This document shows positions 8,586 to 16,718 of a stretch of 64,000 bases of DNA, piece by piece. The translations under genes were made by a program, and so were the position numbers. This DNA is from Gammaproteobacteria bacterium (GTDB taxonomy: Bacteria > Pseudomonadota > Gammaproteobacteria > GRL18). The stretch is from assembly GCA_015488755.1 (NCBI GenBank), contig WFNB01000069.1:1-64000 (forward strand), given 5' to 3'. Position 1 is the stretch's first letter. Each line of letters begins with the position of its first letter. Under the pieces are notes generated by a model. That model did not search any database and was not told the DNA's origin. It saw only the letters and a list, made by a program, of their open reading frames with translations.

Positions 8586-10682
8586 ATGAAATATATTAAT
8601 AAATTAGCCATCAATATCAATGTACCCGTATTTCCTATTGATGCAACAATCACCTACCAAACAATACGTAAACCAACGGTGTTTGAAAAATCCATATTGC
8701 AATTAATCAGTCAATACAATCGCTCATTGGGTCAATACACTATTGAGCACATAGCTAATGAGCTAAACGTATTACCTGTATTTTTCTATGAAGCCATTGA
8801 TCATTTGATAAACTTTAAAGCAATCGAAAAACAGAGTGGTTCAAGTCTTTGTGCTTATAATATCACCCAAACGGGCAAAGATTTTTTGTTACGGAATCAA
8901 TTGCCTAGTAACAAAAAATCGGAGAAAAATGCTTTTTTATATCACCCAATTAAGCAATTATTTATTAACAATGATAGTATTTCAGTGCTCAGTACAAGCC
9001 AAATGACTTTATCGGATGAATTGTTTTGCGTCAGTGACCAGTCAATGAGCTCATTAGCCTCTGATGCTGTCCATAAAACATGGGCACAACCCAATACTCG
9101 CATCAATGAAATACAAGCCAAGGTGTCTGACAAGCGACTATTGGACACTCAAAGCATATTCATAGAGATAGATAATAATGCCAACTTAAGCATCAATTCT
9201 TATGAGCCCACAATGCAAAAATGGCTGGATTCAAAACATCATGATTTCATCTGGCAGCATCTTATCTGTCCCAATTTAAACATCAAAGACTCTGACAGTC
9301 AGGTATCCTCAATCAAATGGAGTGACATTAGTGCCATCTACTTTGAAAATGAACAGGCATTTCAAAAGCCAGACAAAGAGACCTTGATTACAATCATTAA
9401 TAATACTGATCCTAAAAATACCATTATTGAGCATCAAGGTGCCACCATTGATTTTTCATCACAGGTACAGCAAGCACAATTATCACAACAGACATTAACA
9501 ATGCCTTTAGACTATTTCAATGATGATAAGAGTTTACTCAAAGTAACGGTGGATAAAAATAAAAACGTCAATGCCCTTTATTCAGGTCAACAAGAAATTT
9601 TCTTTGCGCATCAACCGCATATCATTCAGTTAGACTTTCAAACACAGCAAAGTATTCTATGGCCAAAAATAGAGACGTATTTAAGTCAGAGCAATGACAT
9701 TGATGCCATTCTGTTTTCTTCCATTCTTGATCTTAAAAAAGCCATCAATCGTTTACCTCTCAGCCCGATTAAACAGTGCATTGAATATTATCAAAGCATT
9801 AAAAATATCAATCCCCTCGTCAGAGAACACCTATTTGTGGAAAAATTTTTACCTTTTGAAGATATCCAAGATTTTGAGCAATTACAATCATTCGTACCTG
9901 ACTATGAGATTCCGTTAAATCTGTTAAGTCAAAAAATTATTAATCATCTAATTAACACCGCATTTAAGACTCAAAAGGTGGTCAATAACATTGAATTTTC
10001 AGCTCATCTCAAACAATTATGTGATGCCTATTTTGCAATAAAAAACAACTCTGATAACGCATTGCTAAAGCCCAGTTTAAAGTTACTGGATCAAATAAAA
10101 CACTGGCATGACAGTCTTGAGAGGTTCTATCACCAACTCCCTGATTTAACTGGTGACAATAAAAACAAACTACTGGATATCAAAAATGGTGAAATCAGAC
10201 AAATAGAAGACCGTATAAAGCAATTATTCGCCCCCATTCGTTCTGACCGAAAGCAAGTGGTTGTTCTCGATACGAATTGTCTTATGCATCATAAAGAAAT
10301 TTTAACACATATCCATGCCAATGATTTTTTAGTCATCCCAAAGACCGTACTCGACGAACTGGATGGTTTAAAACAAGATAGAGATAAAAGTACACCCAGC
10401 AAAAAATCAAAGTATGCACGTGAAGCCATCACTCTTTTACAGACAATAACAAAGAGTGAACACTATGAAGACTCACATCTGGAGTTATTATCACTTCAGC
10501 AAGCGAATAATGATAAACACATTTTATCAGTCGCTCTTTATTATCAACTGAATCAAGTATTATTAATCAGCGATGACAAAAATTTAAGAAATTTAGCCTC
10601 CGCTGAAGGCATAAGAAGTGTATCTTCCACCAAATACATGAATCATTCATTCACCACTAAAAGACAAGGACAAGAACAATGA
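8586..10682 (+). CDS. Winged-helix and C-terminal PIN-domain protein (cassette gene 2)
   Basis: ATG 8586 is preceded by the ribosome binding site AGAGAGAAG, and an open frame further upstream overlaps the helicase and is not used here. The 698-residue protein ends in a PIN nuclease domain (about 557-690). VLDTNC has D562, IPKTVLDELDGLK has D590/E591, and LLISDDKNLRNLA has D663/D664. These are the acidic metal ligands of the PhoH-type PIN group, which cuts RNA. The N-terminus (about 20-110) has a helix-turn-helix-like stretch, LGQYTIEHIANELNV, and a TQTGKDFLL-like wing, suggesting nucleic-acid recognition. The middle is unassigned. The stop overlaps the next start by 4 bp (ATGA), so the two are translationally coupled. 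A PIN nuclease beside a helicase suggests targeted nucleic-acid degradation. Confidence 0.8.
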   Translation: MKYINKLAININVPVFPIDATITYQTIRKPTVFEKSILQLISQYNRSLGQYTIEHIANELNVLPVFFYEAIDHLINFKAIEKQSGSSLCAYNITQTGKDFLLRNQLPSNKKSEKNAFLYHPIKQLFINNDSISVLSTSQMTLSDELFCVSDQSMSSLASDAVHKTWAQPNTRINEIQAKVSDKRLLDTQSIFIEIDNNANLSINSYEPTMQKWLDSKHHDFIWQHLICPNLNIKDSDSQVSSIKWSDISAIYFENEQAFQKPDKETLITIINNTDPKNTIIEHQGATIDFSSQVQQAQLSQQTLTMPLDYFNDDKSLLKVTVDKNKNVNALYSGQQEIFFAHQPHIIQLDFQTQQSILWPKIETYLSQSNDIDAILFSSILDLKKAINRLPLSPIKQCIEYYQSIKNINPLVREHLFVEKFLPFEDIQDFEQLQSFVPDYEIPLNLLSQKIINHLINTAFKTQKVVNNIEFSAHLKQLCDAYFAIKNNSDNALLKPSLKLLDQIKHWHDSLERFYHQLPDLTGDNKNKLLDIKNGEIRQIEDRIKQLFAPIRSDRKQVVVLDTNCLMHHKEILTHIHANDFLVIPKTVLDELDGLKQDRDKSTPSKKSKYAREAITLLQTITKSEHYEDSHLELLSLQQANNDKHILSVALYYQLNQVLLISDDKNLRNLASAEGIRSVSSTKYMNHSFTTKRQGQEQ

Positions 10683-11803
10683 GTGCTTATCACGAAAGAA
10701 AATATAAGGCCAAGCAACGCCAAAAAATCGCTGAAGATCGGGTACGTCAAACAACTAAGGCATATTATAAGCATTATCAATTGATTATGACTGATATTCA
10801 AAGTCAGGATCTTGTTGACTATGTCGCCAGTGACTATGCCGCACTGAACAAACAATTAACACACATGAACACGTTGTTACACAGCGATCCATTTGCTGCT
10901 CGTGAGATCAGTCTAACGATTGGGCAATCCATTCATGCCTTACCTCATACTGCGCGACACTTACGCAACACCATGCAAGCCAATGAACGCCACGCAGCTA
11001 TTGAGTTAGAGCAGCAGAAAATAGTTCAGGAAAAACAAAAAAAGAGCAAAATGGAAACCCTATGGCAACAAGAACTAGCAAGCTGGGAAGATAAATTAAG
11101 CCTTAACCTGGTGTTAAAAGAATTATCACAATTACACGCAAGTCTCATAGTAAATACAATATCTACAACTGAAAATAAAATAAAACAACAGCTCGACACA
11201 TTAAAAACTATCGCACAACAAAAAGCCCTTGATTATCGAGCACAATTAAATAATCAAAGTCTTAATAAAGCCAATTTAGAGCGCATTGAACAATTAAAGT
11301 CCGACATTACAGCCGCTACCCTGTCAACAGATAAGGTTAAAAGTTTAAGTGAACAATTAGAATCCATTAATAAGTCGGCCAAAACCCAATCTGAAATTGA
11401 GCAAATTATATCACAAACTGAAAAAGCAGCGGATCAAGCCATGGAAGATGAAAGTATTCGTCGCTCAGTAGTCAAGGCCGTTTATACCTCATTAAATAAG
11501 GCAGGGTTTTCAGTAAACAAACCCGTACACATTCAGGAAAAAGATAAAGATGAGGTGATCATTAGTGCATCAAGACCTGCTGGAAATCAAGTTAAATTTG
11601 AAATTGAACTGGATGGTACATTACGCTATAAATTTGACCACTACAAAGGTCAAAGCTGTCAAAAAGACATCAAAGAACTGCTGCCTAAACTCTCTAAAAT
11701 TTATGGAGTTGATCTCAGTGATACCCGAGTATTGTGGCACAATCCGGATGATGAAGATGCGCAACTAAAACCCATCCCTAAACAAACATCACAGAACGCA
11801 TAG
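10679..11803 (+). CDS. Coiled-coil protein with a small DUF2997-like C-terminal module (cassette gene 3)
   Basis: The 374-residue protein is rich in Gln, Glu and Lys. About residues 95-265 look like one long coiled coil, with no signal peptide and no membrane segment. The last 100 residues are different: KFEIELDGTLRYKFDHYKG is followed by QSC and a helix ending in IYGVDL. The pattern of a short strand, DG turn, second strand and GxSC resembles the small DUF2997 domain often encoded beside AAA+ ATPases. That comparison is from memory and is tentative. The gene starts inside the stop of the PIN gene and ends 8 bp before the AAA+ gene. It probably bridges or regulates the ATPase and nuclease partners. 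Confidence 0.6.
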   Translation: MSAYHERKYKAKQRQKIAEDRVRQTTKAYYKHYQLIMTDIQSQDLVDYVASDYAALNKQLTHMNTLLHSDPFAAREISLTIGQSIHALPHTARHLRNTMQANERHAAIELEQQKIVQEKQKKSKMETLWQQELASWEDKLSLNLVLKELSQLHASLIVNTISTTENKIKQQLDTLKTIAQQKALDYRAQLNNQSLNKANLERIEQLKSDITAATLSTDKVKSLSEQLESINKSAKTQSEIEQIISQTEKAADQAMEDESIRRSVVKAVYTSLNKAGFSVNKPVHIQEKDKDEVIISASRPAGNQVKFEIELDGTLRYKFDHYKGQSCQKDIKELLPKLSKIYGVDLSDTRVLWHNPDDEDAQLKPIPKQTSQNA

Positions 11804-11811
11804 GAATACTA

Positions 11812-13677
11812 ATGGAACACAAATTATTAAATGACTGGCTTGAAGATTTTTTACGTCAAAGCAAATTACGTAGAGGCATTATCCTCAGTGGTAATATCAT
11901 TGATTTGAATTTTTCATTAAACCGGCAATTACAAAATCTCAATGACATATTAACAGAGAGTCTCAAGCAACAAGGTTTTCAACACGTTGTATTTTACTCC
12001 CGTGTGGGTGGTCTCTCTGGCATATCAAGCCATGATTGGCAACAACTGCAATCTAACTTTGCTTCTGTCAGTGAAACAATCCATGGTGATGAGTATGATA
12101 TGGGTGACGATGATGATAATGCTATCCAACAGGATAATGTAAGCGAACCAAAAAATGAGCTTACACCAGCTGATTTTTTTGCCGTCACACAACACATCAT
12201 GCTCAACGATCTTGCCCCGCGTGTTGCTTTTGTTATTGACTGGTCAAACTATCTATTCGGTCAGATCAATGCCTTGTCTGAAAGTGAACGAGGCTGGTTA
12301 TTACAAATTGCACAAAGCTTAAGAAATGCACCCACAGCAATGACAGCCGAACAAATACAGCAACCCCAAAGTTTAATGATTTTTATGAGTCAAGGAGCCA
12401 CCCATTTGCCACCGTCAATGTATCTGGGCAATCCACAATTTGCAGAGGTCAATATTCCACTGCCCAATAGAAATTGTCGTCAACATTTAATTCATACTCA
12501 TGAAACAGTTTTTAAAGTAAGAGAAAATTTATCCATACATTCTCGTGGCCTTGAAGATTTAACTGATTTAACCGATGCCTTAACCTTACGTGACATTAAT
12601 AATCTGGCCAAATTATCACGCCAGCAAACGGATCGTCTATCCATTGAAGCTCTGGTATCTTTGTATCGTTTTGGAAAAAAAGCATCCCCTTGGGAACAAT
12701 TAAATCGAGAAAAGCTCAAAACGACTGTCGCAACAATCGGTCAACGTGTTAAAGGGCAAGATCAGGCCTTACAAGCAGTCAACAAAGTCTTAATCCGAGC
12801 TTACACCGGCCTATCAGGTTTACAACACTCATCTCGTTCACAAGCACCCAAAGGGGCATTGTTTTTTGTCGGCCCCACAGGGGTTGGTAAAACAGAATTA
12901 GCTAAATCTCTCGCCAGTTTTTTGTTTGGTGATGAGGATGCCTGTTTGCGCTTTGATATGTCTGAGTTTAATCACGAACACGCCGATCAACGTTTAGTTG
13001 GTGCGCCCCCAGGCTATGTTGGTTTTGAAGAAGGCGGACAACTCACCAATGCGGTAAAACGCCGCCCGTTCTCACTCTTATTATTTGATGAAATCGAAAA
13101 AGCACACCCTCGTATTTTAGATAAATTTTTACAAATTTTAGAAGACGGTCGCCTCACAGATGGCAAGGGTGAAACCATTATGTTTTCAGATACGTTTATT
13201 GTTTTCACCTCCAATATCGGTGCCAGCACCATCCAACCCAATGAGAATCATAAGAAGATAGCTGAGGAATTTCAAAATGCAGTACACCAACATTTTGTTC
13301 ATGAACTCAAGCGGCCAGAAATTTTAGGCCGTATTGGTGAAGCGAATATTATCCCATTTAACTTTATAAATGATAAAAGAGTACTGATCACTATTGCTAA
13401 AGCCAAACTGGAACCCTTAAAAAATCGCTTAAAAGAAAAATGGCAGATTAACGATCTTCAGTTTGAAGATGAAGAAAAAGCCTTAACGACTATTGTTAAG
13501 CAGGTTAATCAACAAAATGGTGGGCGTGGTGTATTAAATGCGTTGGTAACTTGTTTATTTGATCCCCTAGCACAATATTTATTTGATGACATCAGTAATT
13601 CAAGTGAGCTAAAAGATCAAACACTGCTAATCATCCAGGCTGAAGATTCAGCCAATTTTGACTTTGAGCTCAAATAA
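11812..13677 (+). CDS. ClpA/ClpB-like AAA+ ATPase with a degenerate first ATPase domain (cassette gene 4)
   Basis: The 621-residue protein ends in a Hsp100-type AAA+ module: Walker A GPTGVGKTE (354-362), the pore-loop region GAPPGYVGFEEGGQL, Walker B LLLFDEIEKAH with D426-E427, sensor 1 TSNIG and RPEILGRI as the arginine-finger region. Residues 1-300 look like a worn AAA+ fold: RGIILSGNI stands where a P-loop should be, with no GKT/S, while AFVIDWSNYL could be a remnant Walker B strand. There is no Clp N-domain, no M-domain and no ClpP-binding loop that I can see. It would act as a ring-shaped unfoldase or remodelling motor rather than a housekeeping chaperone. SD AGGAA precedes ATG 11812. 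The stop shares its last A with the next ATG (TAATG). Confidence 0.85.
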   Translation: MEHKLLNDWLEDFLRQSKLRRGIILSGNIIDLNFSLNRQLQNLNDILTESLKQQGFQHVVFYSRVGGLSGISSHDWQQLQSNFASVSETIHGDEYDMGDDDDNAIQQDNVSEPKNELTPADFFAVTQHIMLNDLAPRVAFVIDWSNYLFGQINALSESERGWLLQIAQSLRNAPTAMTAEQIQQPQSLMIFMSQGATHLPPSMYLGNPQFAEVNIPLPNRNCRQHLIHTHETVFKVRENLSIHSRGLEDLTDLTDALTLRDINNLAKLSRQQTDRLSIEALVSLYRFGKKASPWEQLNREKLKTTVATIGQRVKGQDQALQAVNKVLIRAYTGLSGLQHSSRSQAPKGALFFVGPTGVGKTELAKSLASFLFGDEDACLRFDMSEFNHEHADQRLVGAPPGYVGFEEGGQLTNAVKRRPFSLLLFDEIEKAHPRILDKFLQILEDGRLTDGKGETIMFSDTFIVFTSNIGASTIQPNENHKKIAEEFQNAVHQHFVHELKRPEILGRIGEANIIPFNFINDKRVLITIAKAKLEPLKNRLKEKWQINDLQFEDEEKALTTIVKQVNQQNGGRGVLNALVTCLFDPLAQYLFDDISNSSELKDQTLLIIQAEDSANFDFELK

Positions 13678-14255
13678 TGACGTATCTTAATATTGCCTCT
13701 ATTATCAACAATACCTATGCAGAAGGACCCGGCTTACGTACCGCTATCTGGGTTCAAGGTTGTCTGAAACGATGTGTTGGTTGTTGCAACCCTGAGTTTT
13801 TATCCATTTCAAAAAAAATAATTTTTGACCTTGAATCACTCTGTGAATTAATACAGAAAAATCAAAAAAAATACCTCATCAGTGGCATTACATTATTAGG
13901 GGGTGAACCTTTTTTACAAGCTCAGGGACTGGCTGAAGTCGCAGCCTATAGTCAATCACTGGGTTTATCTGTTATGACTTTTAGCGGCTACTCAATAGAA
14001 GAACTGTGCGAATCAAATTTTCATGGTGCAGAAAAACTATTACGTCATAGTGATTTAGTCATTGATGGTGAATATGTGGCTGATCAACCAGAAGTTACAC
14101 GAAATTGGGTTGGTTCAAAGAATCAAAGATTTAATTATTTGAGTAATTTTTATGATACAGAAATTGAAACCACACCATTAGAAGTTACCAATGAATGGCG
14201 GATCAACTCAGATGGGATCCTATTAGCCAATGGTTTGCCCGTAAAAATAAAATAA
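13677..14255 (+). CDS. NrdG-like radical SAM activating protein (cassette gene 5)
   Basis: The 192-residue protein has the CX3CX2C cluster motif GCLKRCVGC (C29, C33, C36), which binds a 4Fe-4S cluster and S-adenosylmethionine. ITLLGGEPFLQA is the SAM-binding GGEP motif, and the GPGLR stretch near the start is typical of NrdG/PflA-type activases. Length and order match NrdG, the activator of anaerobic ribonucleotide reductase, but no nrdD lies nearby. It is the last gene of the cassette and coupled to the AAA+ gene. It may install a glycyl radical or modify a partner or nucleotide. The last 45 residues carry GSKNQRF, also seen in NrdG relatives. The family call is firm; the substrate is unknown. 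Confidence 0.85.
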   Translation: MTYLNIASIINNTYAEGPGLRTAIWVQGCLKRCVGCCNPEFLSISKKIIFDLESLCELIQKNQKKYLISGITLLGGEPFLQAQGLAEVAAYSQSLGLSVMTFSGYSIEELCESNFHGAEKLLRHSDLVIDGEYVADQPEVTRNWVGSKNQRFNYLSNFYDTEIETTPLEVTNEWRINSDGILLANGLPVKIK

Positions 14256-14504
14256 ATAATCTAAAGTAGCACTTATGAGTTGAATCCGCGAATGAATAAT
14301 AATTCATGTCAGCTGAATTCATATATAAAGCATCTAATCTCAAAAAAGATTATTTTTTCCTAGTTTTTTTAAATTATCACGCTATAATATAACCCAGTTT
14401 CAGGCAATATTAGAGAAAAAATGGTGTCAACTTTCTTTACACCCGATTTTTGGACTACCCCCCTTTTTAATTCATTGAATTTAAAAGGAAAAAAGTACCC
14501 TGCT
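14256..14504 (+). promoter_or_regulatory. CRISPR leader with a candidate promoter
   Basis: This AT-rich stretch lies at the end of the array with the cleanest repeats, so it is taken as the leader. TATAAT at 14383-14388, with T-rich sequence 17 bp upstream, is a good -10 box for transcription into the array. Two short dyads occur: AATTCA (14301-14306) with TGAATT (14314-14319). The last bases before repeat 1 contain TACCCTGCT (14496-14504), an exact echo of nine bases inside the repeat. An open frame on the other strand here has no support as a gene. Confidence 0.6.
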
Positions 14505-16036
14505 GTCAGAAACATTACCCTGCTTATAAAGGGATTAAGACCCTTTTTATCTAACCGTATTGCCAATAGCATTAAGTCAGAAACATTACCCTGCTTATAA
14601 AGGGATTAAGACTTAGTGCGCTTGAAAGTTTACGCATGTTATTTTTGTCAGAAACATTACCCTGCTTATAAAGGGATTAAGACAGTAGTTGTTAAAGCTA
14701 ACAGCTGCGTACGTAAAGTCAGAAACATTACCCTGCTTATAAAGGGATTAAGACGAAGTTACAGATGATAAGGTGGTGAATGTTTCACGTCAGAAACATT
14801 ACCCTGCTTATAAAGGGATTAAGACGGCCTAATATGGTTAACCACCCAGCATTTATGGAGTCAGAAACATTACCCTGCTTATAAAGGGATTAAGACTAGT
14901 TATACCAGCGGTAAGCCCAGTTATATATCCGTCAGAAACATTACCCTGCTTATAAAGGGATTAAGACCTCTGCAGATTTGTAAAGCAGATCATATGATCA
15001 TTGTCAGAAACATTACCCTGCTTATAAAGGGATTAAGACGCTTAAACCACGTTTTGTGGAACTTATAAACTTCGTCAGAAACATTACCCTGCTTATAAAG
15101 GGATTAAGACCTATGATTACTGATGTAGTGAGTGATGTAATAGGCGTCAGAAACATTACCCTGCTTATAAAGGGATTAAGACCCAAGTCAGTATGCCCTT
15201 CAATCAGTGCAATAAAGTCAGAAACATTACCCTGCTTATAAAGGGATTAAGACGGCATCCTTTCTGCTGTGTGGTACTTCCTGCTTAGTCAGAAACATTA
15301 CCCTGCTTATAAAGGGATTAAGACTACGTTTAGATACCTCAGCAATTAAATCTGTTTTGTCAGAAACATTACCCTGCTTATAAAGGGATTAAGACTAAAT
15401 ACTCATCATGTAACAGGAGCAGTCCTTCGGTCAGAAACATTACCCTGCTTATAAAGGGATTAAGACAGATTGTATTTGACGAAGGAATCCCTTTTTATAG
15501 GTCAGAAACATTACCCTGCTTATAAAGGGATTAAGACCTGGTATACGGAAACAAATGCAGTGGGTTTCTCTGTCAGAAACATTACCCTGCTTATAAAGGG
15601 ATTAAGACGACATATATATGTAGCTGTTTCCTTAGAATTAAAGTCAGAAACATTACCCTGCTTATAAAGGGATTAAGACGTACATACGCAATGCCCTGCT
15701 CTTCTAACATTTGGTCAGAAACATTACCCTGCTTATAAAGGGATTAAGACACCGCAAGGGCGTTCCGTGGAACTATACGGTTAAGTCAGAAACATTACCC
15801 TGCTTATAAAGGGATTAAGACTAAAAACGTCTCTACCAAATCACTATGCCTGTAAAGTCAGAAACATTACCCTGCTTATAAAGGGATTAAGACTAGATAC
15901 GTTCATGGTGATCGGTAAACTGGCTCGGTCAGAAACATTACCCTGCTTATAAAGGGATTAAGACTCGGTGTCGAATCTAGCAGCTGAATTTAAAGCTATG
16001 TCAGAAACATTGCCCTGCTTATAAAGGGATTAAGAC
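14505..16036 (+). CRISPR. CRISPR array: 22 repeats of 37 nt, 21 spacers of 34-35 nt
   Basis: The repeat begins GTCAGAAACATTACCCTG and ends AAAGGGATTAAGAC. Repeats start at 14505, 14576, 14647, 14718, 14789, 14860, 14931, 15003, 15074, 15146, 15217, 15288, 15359, 15430, 15501, 15572, 15643, 15714, 15785, 15857, 15928 and 16000. The first 21 are identical. The last carries one A-to-G change at 16012, the usual mark of the leader-distal end, so the array reads left to right. CCCT and AGGG can form a short stem. The final ATTAAGAC would be the 8-nt 5' handle of Cas6-cut crRNA, as in many type III systems. All spacers are distinct, and 17 of the 21 are 34 nt. The array converges on the cas operon, which encodes Cas6. 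Confidence 0.97.
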
Positions 16037-16085
16037 GAGAAAATAGATCCGATCTATCTATTCCAGTATTAACTCTTAAAACTCA

Positions 16086-16140
16086 CACTGGTACAATATA
16101 TAGAACACGTTATACTGTTCTCATAATTTGTACAAATAAG
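16086..16140. promoter_or_regulatory. yefM promoter/operator region
   Basis: The palindrome TTGTACAA (16128-16135) lies just before yefM, and a related GGTACAAT is at 16090-16097. The YefM autorepressor of E. coli binds palindromes with a TGTACA core, so this is a likely operator. GAAC and GTTC (16103-16120) form a further imperfect dyad in between. Confidence 0.45.
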
Positions 16141-16150
16141 AGTCTTTCCT

Positions 16151-16405
16151 ATGAGAGTCATAAATTTTTCAGATGCTAGAAATAAGCTAAAAACTGTTTT
16201 AGATCAAGTGGTTAATGATACTGGTTACACTATTATTTCTCGTAGAGATGCAGAGGATGCTGGTGTTATGTCATTAGATCAGTTTAACGGGTTAATGGAA
16301 ACAGTGCATCTACTAAAAAGCCCAGCTAATGCAACACATTTAGCCAAATCAATTGAGCAATATCGTTCTGGTGAGGTAGTCCATCATAAGTTAAGCAATA
16401 GTTGA
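16151..16405 (+). CDS. yefM: YefM/Phd-family antitoxin
   Basis: The 84-residue protein matches YefM throughout. It opens MRVINFSDARNKLKTVLDQV, has TIISRRDAEDAGVMSLDQFN in the middle (the dimer core and DNA-binding part) and an acidic, flexible toxin-binding tail (LAKSIEQYRSGE). YefM binds and inhibits the YoeB mRNA interferase and represses the operon. Length is normal and the frame is intact. The toxin gene directly downstream is broken, so the antitoxin stands without a working partner here. It follows the CRISPR array by 114 bp. Confidence 0.9.
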   Translation: MRVINFSDARNKLKTVLDQVVNDTGYTIISRRDAEDAGVMSLDQFNGLMETVHLLKSPANATHLAKSIEQYRSGEVVHHKLSNS

Positions 16406-16657
16406 AATACTTGCCTAGACTAATGAGGCTTGCTCAGACTACGTCTATTGGCAAGGTCAAGATAAAAAGCCCCTTAAACGTATTAATAAGCTGATACAAA
16501 AAGAAATCCATTGAATGGTATTGGTAAACCAGAACCTCTAAAAGAAAATTTGTCTGGCTTCTGGTCACGCCGAATAGATGATAGCAATCGTTTAGTTTAT
16601 GCTGTTAACGATAAGGCACTTACAATTATTTCTTGTCGTTATCATTATGAAAAATAA
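16401..16657 (+). pseudogene. yoeB: yoeB toxin pseudogene (start lost, nonsense codon, frameshift)
   Basis: The remains of YoeB are clear in two frames. The first reads EILA, a TAG at 16416-16418 where YoeB has Trp, then TNEACSDYVYWQGQDKKPLK. The second, after a shift near 16490-16505, reads GIGKPEPLKENLSGFWSRR, then LVYAVNDKALTI and SCRYHYEK to TAA. This is the normal YoeB order, including the C-terminal catalytic region with its final His-Tyr. The expected start, overlapping the yefM stop, is GTT. YoeB cuts mRNA at the ribosome; with three separate lesions this copy cannot make it. Loss of the toxin while the antitoxin stays is the safe direction of decay. Confidence 0.85.
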
Positions 16658-16718
16658 TTTACCAAGGGCTTGCATTACATTTTATCCTTCAGATATGTCA
16701 TTGAACTCACTAAAATAA

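Noticed and set aside
13677-14255. A true anaerobic ribonucleotide reductase activator (nrdG)
   Set aside because: No nrdD is nearby and the gene is coupled to the AAA+ gene of the cassette, so a dedicated role is more likely.
14369-14572. Minus-strand frame across the leader and first repeat
   Set aside because: It runs through a CRISPR repeat and has no recognisable motif or ribosome binding site.
15056-15667. Two open frames of 61 and 65 codons on the + strand inside the CRISPR array
   Set aside because: They are translations of the repeats (the same peptide recurs with each repeat) and are not genes.
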